Below are positions 6,079 to 12,318 of a DNA stretch of 12,821 nucleotides, piece by piece (positions within the stretch are counted from its first letter, which is position 1; each line of letters begins with the position of its first letter). The notes beneath the pieces are model-generated. The model searched no databases, was not told the DNA's origin, and saw only the letters and a program-made list of their open reading frames with translations. Position numbers and translations under genes: made by a program. The DNA lies in assembly GCA_004375725.1 (NCBI GenBank), contig SOKS01000069.1, positions 1-12,821 of the forward strand. The letters run 5' to 3'. This stretch comes from Dehalococcoidia bacterium. Its GTDB lineage: Bacteria; Chloroflexota; Dehalococcoidia; Dehalococcoidales; RBG-16-60-22.

Positions 6079-7822
6079 TTTTCCACTGGCAATCATATAC
6101 GTAATCGGGGCAGTGCTGCTGCTGGTATTGCCGCGGCGGATACGCTCTGCGTTCTGTCTTATAATCTCCGTGACGGCCTTCGTTTTCCTGATTAATCTGG
6201 AAGCGGGAGCCAGCCTTAACTTCTCCTTCCTTAACTACGACCTGATGGTCAGCCGGGTAGACCGACTAAGCCTTGCCTTCGGGTACGTCTTTGTCATCAT
6301 GGGATTCCTCGGGGGCATTTATAGCTACCACGTGAAAGATTCCCTGCAACAGGTGGCGGCACTCTTATACGTGGGGAGTTCGCTGGGGGTGGTCTTTGCC
6401 GGCGACCTGTTTACGCTCCTTTTCTTCTGGGAAATCATGGCTGTTTCTTCGCTGTTCCTCATCTGGGCCAGGCGGACGCGCGATGCCAGGAAGGCGGGTC
6501 TTCGCTACCTGTTGGTACACGCTTTCGGGGGCAGCGCCCTCATGGCCGGCATCCTGCTGCACCTCCAGCAAACCGGCTCTCTCCTGTTCAATCACTTTGA
6601 TGGCGGCGTAGCCTCTTATCTCATCCTCTTCGCATTCGCGCTCAACGCTGCCGTACCACCCCTGAACGGCTGGCTCGCCGATTCCTATCCGGAGGGGACG
6701 GTTACCGGCAGTGTCTTCCTCAGTGCCTTTACCACCAAGGTAGCCGTCTATGCCCTAATTCGTGGCTTCGCCGGTCTGGAATTGCTCATGTGGGCGGGCG
6801 CCATAATGGCTGTCTACGGCGTGGTCTTCGCCTTCCTGGCCAACGATGGGAGACGACTCCTCTCTTACCACATTATCAGCCAGGTTGGCTACATGGTCTG
6901 TGGTGTCGGTATTGGCAGCGTGGTCGCGATAAACGGTGCCATTGCCCATGCCTTCGCCCATATTCTCTATAAAGGCCTGTTGTTCATGGGGATGGGAACC
7001 GTCCTCTACGCCACCGGACGTAACAAAATGACCGAGCTGGGTGGTCTCTTTAAGAAAATGTGGCTCACTTTAATCTTCTTCATGGTCGGCGCCTTCTCCA
7101 TCTCCGGCGTCCCGCTCTTCAGCGGCTTTGTCAGTAAATCAATGGTGATATACGCCGCGGAAACGGCGCATTTTGGCATTGTTGTCCTCTTGCTTAGCCT
7201 GGCCTCCATTGGCACTTTCCTGTCCATCGGCCTGAAGCTGCCGTACTTCACCTGGTTCAGCACCGACCGTAACCTCAAACCAGAACCAGTGCCACCGGGA
7301 ATGTATATCGGTATGGGGTTGACCTCCGCAATCTGCATCGCCATCGGTGTTTATCCAGCGCTGTTATATAATCTTTTACCTTTTGGGGTGCACTACCAGC
7401 CATATACCGCGCCACATTTAATCGAATCGATGCAACTGCTCCTATTTACCGGGCTTGCTTTCTGGCTGGTAAGGAAAAAACTCCATACCGAAGCGACGAT
7501 TACGCTGGATACAGACTGGTTCTACCGACGGCCTTCGCGCCTCGCATTCAATGTATTCAGTGTGTCCATCAGCGAGTTATTTGAGGCCGTGGAACGCTTT
7601 TCACTTCGCCTTGCCGGTTACCTGGTTAAGGTTGGCGCTAACCCTGCGGGATATGCAGTCGAGGCGACGAGAAATATCAGCCACATTCTGCTGCGTACCG
7701 AAAAACCAGCTCCTGAGCCATCGACATTCAGTCCTGACCGCTACCGGATACCGCTGGGGTTTATGGTGCTCGTGGTACTTCTCGTCCTCGTTGTCATACT
7801 TGCCTGGGACTTCCTGTTCTAA
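6071..7822 (+). CDS. NuoL/M/N-type antiporter-like subunit, copy 3, with long C-terminal extension
   Basis: A polytopic membrane protein of 583 residues from ATG 6071. Earlier in-frame ATGs at 6002, 6044, 6062 and 6065 lie deeper in the previous gene and would add a poorly hydrophobic leader; no start has a clear ribosome binding site. Glu121 (TM5, FFWEIMAVSS), Lys223 (TM8, FTTKVAVYALIR), His297 and Lys301 (AHILYKG) and Lys356 (SGFVSKS) are kept. The TM7 lysine position is Asn192 (ALNAAVPPLNGWLADSYPE), and the usual histidine and proline nearby are Asn199 and Ala203. Beyond about residue 465 comes a tail with a DTDWFYRR motif (480-487), an amphipathic stretch (about 495-520) and a final membrane helix (about 560-580). 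It is the last gene of the operon and is probably a structural or modified antiporter module. Confidence 0.85.
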   Translation: MSNFPLAIIYVIGAVLLLVLPRRIRSAFCLIISVTAFVFLINLEAGASLNFSFLNYDLMVSRVDRLSLAFGYVFVIMGFLGGIYSYHVKDSLQQVAALLYVGSSLGVVFAGDLFTLLFFWEIMAVSSLFLIWARRTRDARKAGLRYLLVHAFGGSALMAGILLHLQQTGSLLFNHFDGGVASYLILFAFALNAAVPPLNGWLADSYPEGTVTGSVFLSAFTTKVAVYALIRGFAGLELLMWAGAIMAVYGVVFAFLANDGRRLLSYHIISQVGYMVCGVGIGSVVAINGAIAHAFAHILYKGLLFMGMGTVLYATGRNKMTELGGLFKKMWLTLIFFMVGAFSISGVPLFSGFVSKSMVIYAAETAHFGIVVLLLSLASIGTFLSIGLKLPYFTWFSTDRNLKPEPVPPGMYIGMGLTSAICIAIGVYPALLYNLLPFGVHYQPYTAPHLIESMQLLLFTGLAFWLVRKKLHTEATITLDTDWFYRRPSRLAFNVFSVSISELFEAVERFSLRLAGYLVKVGANPAGYAVEATRNISHILLRTEKPAPEPSTFSPDRYRIPLGFMVLVVLLVLVVILAWDFLF

Positions 7823-7827
7823 TGGCA

Positions 7828-7869
7828 GGCATTGATTCTGGTCAGGCGGGCAGTATCCGGCATCAAGCC
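7828..7869. terminator. weak candidate hairpin between convergent genes
   Basis: GGC-A-TTGAT at 7828-7836 can pair with ATCAA-GCC at 7862-7869 with one bulged A. An inner CTGG (7838-7841) can pair with CCGG (7857-7860) using one G-T wobble, leaving a 15-base loop. The structure lies between the end of the antiporter operon and the exchanger gene and overlaps the exchanger's stop codon. No T-run follows on either strand, so it is not a classical intrinsic terminator. It is the only stem I found in this 40-base gap. Confidence 0.25.
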
Positions 7870-8849
7870 AGTTGAAAACTGTAATAAGCGCCCATAAGGA
7901 ACAGCAACATCAGGGTAACATTCCACCAGCTAAGACGGAAAAACCGCTGGTGCCGATGGCCCAGCCCGACAATGAACACAACCGTCATGAGCATCACGGT
8001 GAATGCGGTAACGAGGTGAGTCTCAGAGACCGCGGCCAGTATCGGCCCTTTGGTATAGAGCAGGTCATCGAGGGGAATGATAGTCAAATTGAACAGATTG
8101 CTGCCAATCAAGTTGGCCACGGCCAGGTCTTTGGCCCCAATTCGCATGGCGGCAAAGGAAACGGTTATCTCGGGCAGGGTAGTGGTGAAGGCAAGGAAAA
8201 GGCTACCCACAAAGCCCTGTCCCCATCCATAAACCTCGGAAAGTTCATCACCGATAAAGGCGAGCCAGAGACCGGCGCCTATGATGAAGACGGCTGATAT
8301 TGAGAAATTGAGGTAGACATGCCTTAAAGACTTATCGGCATACTCAGATACCGTTTCCTTCAGAGACGGGTGGCGCTGCTCATAATGGTATATGCTGCGG
8401 GCGACAATGAAGTACAGCAGGACAATGAAGGGAGTATACCAGCCAATCCAACCTATATCCATGATATGGTATCTACTGCTTATCAGTATGAAGCCGGCAA
8501 CAAAGAGCACCATTATCAAGCTGAATATACCGGTCAGGCGATGGGTCTTACCCACAACCGCCAGAATGGAACCGTTGTGGTGAACCAGGTCAAGAAGAGC
8601 CAGGTTGAACAGGTTGAACATATTGGCGCCGAGAAGGTTACCGATGGTCAGGTCAGGAGCATCGACCAGGGTTACCGCGCTTACGCCATTGAAAAGTTCG
8701 GGCAGCGAGGTCAGCATGGCGATGAGGACAAGACCTATCCAGACGCCACCAAGGCCGGTCTTTTCGGCAATTATGTCACCATATCGAGCAATTTTTCTGC
8801 CGGAAAAGAAAATGACAACAATGCAGACGATGAATTTAATCCAGACCAA
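7863..8849 (-). CDS. CaCA-family sodium/calcium (cation/H+) exchanger
   Basis: A 328-residue integral membrane protein with the two inverted alpha repeats of the Ca2+:cation antiporter superfamily (Na_Ca_ex domain; YrbG-like). Alpha-1 spans about residues 40-79 with TSLPE (Glu51) and IGNLLGANMFN. Alpha-2 spans about 216-255 with TTTLPE (Glu227) and ANLIGSNLFN. The two glutamates are the expected cation ligands. About ten helices are predicted, with a basic, charged loop (about 151-177) between the halves. The start is TTG at 8849-8847, supported by an AGGAG seven bases upstream on this strand. It exchanges Ca2+ or a similar cation against Na+ or H+; specificity is not readable. It converges on the antiporter operon and appears monocistronic. 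Confidence 0.88.
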   Translation of the reverse strand: MVWIKFIVCIVVIFFSGRKIARYGDIIAEKTGLGGVWIGLVLIAMLTSLPELFNGVSAVTLVDAPDLTIGNLLGANMFNLFNLALLDLVHHNGSILAVVGKTHRLTGIFSLIMVLFVAGFILISSRYHIMDIGWIGWYTPFIVLLYFIVARSIYHYEQRHPSLKETVSEYADKSLRHVYLNFSISAVFIIGAGLWLAFIGDELSEVYGWGQGFVGSLFLAFTTTLPEITVSFAAMRIGAKDLAVANLIGSNLFNLTIIPLDDLLYTKGPILAAVSETHLVTAFTVMLMTVVFIVGLGHRHQRFFRLSWWNVTLMLLFLMGAYYSFQLA

Positions 8850-8872
8850 TCACTGTCTCCTCTGTCCACTTC

Positions 8873-8901
8873 ACTTTATTGACACCGAGACCAAATGTCA
8901 A
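8873..8901 (-). promoter_or_regulatory. promoter of the CaCA exchanger gene
   Basis: Read on the - strand, TTGACA (8901-8896) is a perfect -35 box. A 17-base spacer leads to TAAAGT (8878-8873), matching 4 of 6 bases of the -10. Transcription would begin near 8866, leaving a leader of about 17 bases that contains the AGGAG ribosome binding site. The -35 box forms part of one arm of an inverted repeat. Confidence 0.5.
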
Positions 8902-8903
8902 TA
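8877..8903. repeat. perfect 8-bp inverted repeat, candidate operator
   Basis: TATTGACA at 8877-8884 and TGTCAATA at 8896-8903 are exact reverse complements separated by 11 bases. The dyad covers the -35 and spacer of the exchanger promoter and lies just upstream of the -35 of the plus-strand promoter at 8905-8933. The arrangement fits a repressor or activator site acting on one or both promoters. No regulator gene lies in the window. An alternative is chance symmetry caused by a TTGACA-like hexamer facing each way. Confidence 0.4.
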
Positions 8904-8904
8904 C

Positions 8905-8933
8905 TTGCGTTATTGAGCCATGATGGTTATAAT
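8905..8933 (+). promoter_or_regulatory. plus-strand promoter candidate with perfect -10
   Basis: TATAAT at 8928-8933 is a perfect -10. Seventeen bases upstream, TTGCGT (8905-8910) matches the first half of the -35 consensus. The predicted start is near 8940. The following 130 bases up to the tRNA hold no convincing gene and only a weak 5-bp stem (GGTTT/AAACC). The transcript would therefore be either a long tRNA-Arg/por leader or a short non-coding RNA. Confidence 0.4.
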
Positions 8934-9033
8934 AGGTCGGTTTTTGGAGTAAGCGAGATAGATGGTTTTTGATTGGAAACCGCCTGCATCAGCAATGTCC
9001 AAGTCATCCCTTTTGAATAACACGTTCCTTACC

Positions 9034-9063
9034 TTGTCCTTCAATTACCTTCAGGGATATAAT
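9034..9063 (+). promoter_or_regulatory. promoter of tRNA-Arg (and probably the por operon)
   Basis: TTGTCC at 9034-9039 (4 of 6 to the -35 consensus), an 18-base spacer, then a perfect TATAAT at 9058-9063. The -10 ends seven bases before the first base of the tRNA, so transcription should start essentially at the tRNA 5' end. The next protein-coding gene starts only 24 bases after the tRNA, so this promoter probably drives it too. Confidence 0.6.
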
Positions 9064-9070
9064 AGTAGTA

Positions 9071-9143
9071 GCCCCTGTAGCTCAGGTGGATAGAGCACCA
9101 GCCTCCGAAGCTGGTTGCGGGCGTTCAAGTCGCCCCAGGGGCG
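9071..9143 (+). tRNA. tRNA-Arg (anticodon CCG)
   Basis: A complete cloverleaf. The acceptor GCCCCTG pairs with CAGGGGC (9136-9142). The D stem is GCTC/GAGC, the anticodon stem CCAGC/GCTGG with loop CTCCGAA, and the T stem GGGCG/CGCCC with loop TTCAAGT; the discriminator base is G9143. Anticodon CCG (9105-9107) reads CGG arginine codons. The 3' CCA is not encoded (CTT follows), so maturation needs RNase Z-type cleavage or trimming plus CCA addition. Confidence 0.97.
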
Positions 9144-9167
9144 CTTCAATGTGTTCAGGAGAGTGCA

Positions 9168-10058
9168 ATGACGAAAAGCAAACTCACGGAAATCAGATGG
9201 CACGGTCGCGGGGGTCAGGGGGCGGTAACCTCCGCAGAGCTGGTCGCCCAGGCGGCCATCGGTGAAGGGAAATATGCCCAGGCATTCCCCAGCTTCAGCC
9301 CGGAGAGGAGGGGGGCGCCGGTTATGGCCTTCAACCGAATCAATCCAGACGAGCCCATCCGAACCAGAGCAGAGGTAGACCAGCCTGATGTAGTCTTGAT
9401 TATGGACCCCAACCTTTTGTCTATTCTGGATGCGACTTCCGGGTTAAAAGAGGGTGGCACGGTTATCATCAACACCAAGAAATCTGTGGAACAGGTAAGA
9501 AAGGATTTCGGCATTAGCGCCCGGCTGGCCCTCGTGGATGCCAATACAATTGCCCAGGAGACATTGGGAGTTCTTATCGTCAACACAACGATGATTGGCG
9601 CCATGATAAAAGCGACCGGCGTTATTTCTTCAGAGTCTATTAAAGAACCGTTTGAGAAACGCTTTGGGCGTCTGGCAGAACGCAATATCAAGGCATTGGA
9701 ACGCGCGGTTGAAGAAACGAAAATAGGGGAGTGGCTAGAAATGGCCAAGGCAAAAACGAAGGAGAAACCGGGTACAAAAGGTGAATTGAGCTGGAAAGAA
9801 ATAGAAATCGGCTGTTTTATCACCAAACCGGGAAACTCCGTTGAAATCAAAACCGGTGACTGGAAGTCGCGCCGACCTGAGTTCGACTTCGATAAATGCA
9901 ATAAATGCACCCTCTGTTATTTCTTCTGTCCCGAGGGATGTATCGCCAAAACCAAAGACGGGTATTTTGAAGCCGATTTATTCTATTGCAAGGGCTGTGG
10001 GATTTGCGCCACGGAATGTCCCAAAGACGCAATTACTATGGTCGAGGAGGCGAAATAA
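9168..10058 (+). CDS. pyruvate:ferredoxin oxidoreductase, fused gamma-delta subunit
   Basis: A 296-residue fusion. Residues 8-190 form the POR gamma domain, with HGRGGQGAVTSAELVA near the start and the family-typical SFSPERRGAPV at 42-52. After a lysine-rich linker, residues 208-296 form the delta (ferredoxin-like) domain. It has two [4Fe-4S] motifs: Cys244, 247, 250, 254 followed by Pro, and Cys274, 277, 280, 284 followed by Pro. These clusters pass electrons from the TPP centre to ferredoxin. The ATG has AGGAG six bases upstream. It starts 24 bases after tRNA-Arg and overlaps the alpha gene by one base. Related 2-oxoacid oxidoreductases (2-oxoisovalerate, 2-oxoglutarate) share this architecture, so the substrate is probable rather than proven. 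Confidence 0.9.
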   Translation: MTKSKLTEIRWHGRGGQGAVTSAELVAQAAIGEGKYAQAFPSFSPERRGAPVMAFNRINPDEPIRTRAEVDQPDVVLIMDPNLLSILDATSGLKEGGTVIINTKKSVEQVRKDFGISARLALVDANTIAQETLGVLIVNTTMIGAMIKATGVISSESIKEPFEKRFGRLAERNIKALERAVEETKIGEWLEMAKAKTKEKPGTKGELSWKEIEIGCFITKPGNSVEIKTGDWKSRRPEFDFDKCNKCTLCYFFCPEGCIAKTKDGYFEADLFYCKGCGICATECPKDAITMVEEAK

Positions 10059-11233
10059 TGACGAAACGTGAAGGCCTGGAAGTATCAATCGCCGTTGCTG
10101 ACGCCGCCATGTTATCTGATGTTGACGTCGTGTCAGCTTACCCGATAACCCCCCAGACACACATTGTGGAGCACCTGGCCGAGCTGGTCGCCAACGGGGA
10201 ACTGAAAGCGGCTTATATTCCGGTGGAATCAGAGCACTCGGCGATGAGCGCCTGTCTTGGCGCTTCAGCAATTGGCGCCCGAACTTTCACCGCCACCGCC
10301 TCCCAGGGGCTGGAGCTAATGCACGAGGTGCTCTATGTTGCCTCGGCTATGCGTTTCCCCATTGTCATGGCGGTGGCCAACCGTGCCCTTTCCGCACCCA
10401 TCAGTATCTGGGGTGACCACTCCGATGTCATGGCAACTCGCGACGTCGGCTGGATTCAGATATTCGTGGAAAACGGTCAGGAAGCAGTTGATAATGTCAT
10501 CTGCGCCTTCCGCATGGGTGAAGATAAAAGAGTCCTGCTTCCAGTAATGATTCATCTTGACGGGTTTGTCCTGACCCATGTAATTGAACCCATTGAGCTT
10601 CCAGATAAAAAAGATGTTGACCGGTTCCTGCCGCCCTTCAAATATCCTCTGCCACTGGACCCGGAGAAACCGGTCACGATGGGAGCCTTTGGCCAACCTT
10701 TCATCTACACCGAGGTCAAATGGGCGCAAGAGATAAATTTGGAGAAAAGCAAAGATGTCATTCTGGAAGTCTGGCAGGAGTTCGGTAAAGCTTTCGGTCG
10801 CCAATATTCACCGATAGAGCAATACCAGACCGATGGTGCCAAAGTCCTGCTGCTAACGATGGGCAGTTACAGCGAAACGGCGATGGTCGCCGTGGACAAG
10901 ATGAGAAACGATGGCAAGGAGGTGGGGCTGCTCAAGCTCCGCCTGTGGCGCCCGTTCCCATACGAAGAGCTGCGGGAGTCGATAAAGAGTGCTGAGATAC
11001 TCATCGTGCTGGATAGAGCCATATCTTTTGGCGGGCCGGGAGGTCCGGTCTGCTCCGAAGTAAAAGCAGCTTTGTACGGGGGAGAGAAACAGCCGAAGGT
11101 AGTTGGCTTCGTGGGTGGCCTGGGCGGCAGAGATATTACCATGTCTGGCTTCGAGGAAATGATAAACCGCGGCATTGAGATTGCCCGGACGGGAAGCAAA
11201 CGAGAATTTGAAATCTATGGAGTGAGGGAATAA
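10058..11233 (+). CDS. porA: pyruvate:ferredoxin oxidoreductase, alpha subunit
   Basis: A 391-residue subunit carrying the N-terminal POR pyrimidine-binding domain, with YPITPQT at 28-34 and VESEHSAMSACLGASAIGAR at 56-75 (Glu59 near the TPP site), then TATASQGLELMHE. The C-terminal transketolase-like domain II (about 260-375) contains LLTMGSYSETA. With the beta subunit it binds thiamine diphosphate and decarboxylates the 2-oxoacid to acyl-CoA. The reading frame is open further upstream, but the ATG at 10058 overlaps the preceding stop (TAATG) and has GGAGG seven bases before it, giving the standard family length. Sister enzymes for branched-chain or aryl 2-oxoacids are the main alternative. 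Confidence 0.92.
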   Translation: MTKREGLEVSIAVADAAMLSDVDVVSAYPITPQTHIVEHLAELVANGELKAAYIPVESEHSAMSACLGASAIGARTFTATASQGLELMHEVLYVASAMRFPIVMAVANRALSAPISIWGDHSDVMATRDVGWIQIFVENGQEAVDNVICAFRMGEDKRVLLPVMIHLDGFVLTHVIEPIELPDKKDVDRFLPPFKYPLPLDPEKPVTMGAFGQPFIYTEVKWAQEINLEKSKDVILEVWQEFGKAFGRQYSPIEQYQTDGAKVLLLTMGSYSETAMVAVDKMRNDGKEVGLLKLRLWRPFPYEELRESIKSAEILIVLDRAISFGGPGGPVCSEVKAALYGGEKQPKVVGFVGGLGGRDITMSGFEEMINRGIEIARTGSKREFEIYGVRE

Positions 11234-11235
11234 AG

Positions 11236-12180
11236 ATGGCAACAGCAGTTCATGGACCCGGCATAATTACGGAATTGGAGCCCTTTACCCCCGGCCACCG
11301 CGCCTGCAGCGGCTGCGCTGAAGCATTAGCGGTGAGACTGGCCGCCAAAGCCATCGGCAACAACGCCATAATTGTAAACGCTACCGGTTGCATGGAGGTA
11401 GTGGCCTCACCGTTTCCCTATACTTCCTGGCGTATTCCCTGGATTCATACCTTATTTGAAAACGCTGCCGCAGTAGCCTCTGGCGTGGAAGCCGGTCTGA
11501 AGTCAATGGAGAAAAAAGGTAAAACCCCTGAACGTAACATAAAAGTCGTGGCTCTGGCTGGTGATGGCGGCACCAGCGATATCGGCCTGCAGGCCCTCTC
11601 TGGAGCCCTGGAAAGAGGACACGATTTTGTTTACATCTGTCTGGATAACGAGGCATACATGAATACCGGTATTCAGAGGTCTTCTGCCACGCCCTACGGA
11701 GCTTCAACGACCACTTCCCCCGCGGGCAAAGAAAGCCTGGGACAGATAACCTGGAAGAAGAATATGCCCGCGATTGCGGTAGCTCATGACATACCGTATG
11801 TGGCCACGGCCTGCCCCAGCTACCACCGCGACCTGATGAAAAAAGTTGCCAAGGCCGTGGCCACCCCCGGTCCAGCCTATGTACATATTCTGTCTGCCTG
11901 CCCGACGGGCTGGCGGTGCCCGACTGACGATGCCATAAAAATCGGTCGGCTGGCGGTGAAGACGGGCACTTTCCCGCTGTACGAGGTTGAAAACGGGCAG
12001 TATAAGCTGAACCTGAACTTAACCAAACTGGAACCGGTGGGAAATTACCTCAAAATGCAAGGACGTTTCCGCCATCTGACGGAAGATACAATTAAAGAAA
12101 TACAGGAAAGAGTAACCCAGGAATACAACAAACTGGTGGCACTGGCCAGCAAATCAGGCGAAAAAGCTTCTCCCGAATAG
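11236..12180 (+). CDS. porB: pyruvate:ferredoxin oxidoreductase, beta subunit
   Basis: A 314-residue TPP-binding beta subunit. The diphosphate/Mg2+ motif GDGGTSDIG starts at residue 109 and ends at the LDNEAYMNTG block (136-145). Four cysteines in the family positions, Cys24, Cys27 (CSGC), Cys52 (ATGCME) and Cys222 (SACPTGW), should ligate the proximal [4Fe-4S] cluster. The ATG has GAGGG seven bases upstream and lies two bases after the porA stop. The C-terminal 15 or so residues are polar and variable. It completes a gamma-delta/alpha/beta heterotrimer set, catalytically equivalent to the four-subunit POR. tRNA-Pro follows 24 bases later. Confidence 0.93.
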   Translation: MATAVHGPGIITELEPFTPGHRACSGCAEALAVRLAAKAIGNNAIIVNATGCMEVVASPFPYTSWRIPWIHTLFENAAAVASGVEAGLKSMEKKGKTPERNIKVVALAGDGGTSDIGLQALSGALERGHDFVYICLDNEAYMNTGIQRSSATPYGASTTTSPAGKESLGQITWKKNMPAIAVAHDIPYVATACPSYHRDLMKKVAKAVATPGPAYVHILSACPTGWRCPTDDAIKIGRLAVKTGTFPLYEVENGQYKLNLNLTKLEPVGNYLKMQGRFRHLTEDTIKEIQERVTQEYNKLVALASKSGEKASPE

Positions 12181-12187
12181 CCAGCTA

Positions 12188-12196
12188 TGGTAATAT
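12188..12196 (+). promoter_or_regulatory. weak extended -10 promoter candidate for tRNA-Pro
   Basis: TGG directly followed by TAATAT (12191-12196, 4 of 6) resembles an extended -10 element. It ends eight bases before the tRNA, close to the spacing at tRNA-Arg. The -35 region falls in the end of porB and is poor (TTCTCC). The tRNA could instead be made by read-through from por. Confidence 0.3.
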
Positions 12197-12204
12197 CTTA
12201 AGGG

Positions 12205-12282
12205 CGGGGTGTGGCGCAGCCTGGTTAGCGCGCATGGTTTGGGACCATGAGGTCGGAGGTTCAAATCCTCTCACCCCGACCA
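12205..12282 (+). tRNA. tRNA-Pro (anticodon TGG), CCA encoded
   Basis: A complete cloverleaf. The acceptor CGGGGTG pairs with CACCCCG (12272-12278). The D stem is GCGC/GCGC, the anticodon stem CATGG/CCATG with loop TTTGGGA, and the T stem GGAGG/CCTCT with loop TTCAAAT; the discriminator base is A12279. Anticodon TGG (12240-12242) reads CCN proline codons. CCA is encoded at 12280-12282, unlike tRNA-Arg in the same window. Confidence 0.97.
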
Positions 12283-12318
12283 TTACCCGTCAAAGTTTTA
12301 CCATCACTATGTCCTGAC

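Noticed and set aside
7872..8882. Plus-strand open frames of 100-170 codons opposite the exchanger gene
   Set aside because: Polar, repetitive Gln/Gly/Asn-rich products typical of the antisense of a membrane protein; no start signals.
8962..9093. Short plus-strand ORF beginning ATGGTTTTTGATTGG
   Set aside because: It runs into tRNA-Arg before stopping and has no properly spaced ribosome binding site.
9215..9910. 231-codon open frame on the - strand opposite the POR gamma-delta gene
   Set aside because: No ribosome binding site or domain; the plus strand encodes an unmistakable iron-sulfur subunit.
12283..12318. Possible terminator between tRNA-Pro and the lipid kinase gene
   Set aside because: No stem with a following T-run could be found on either strand.
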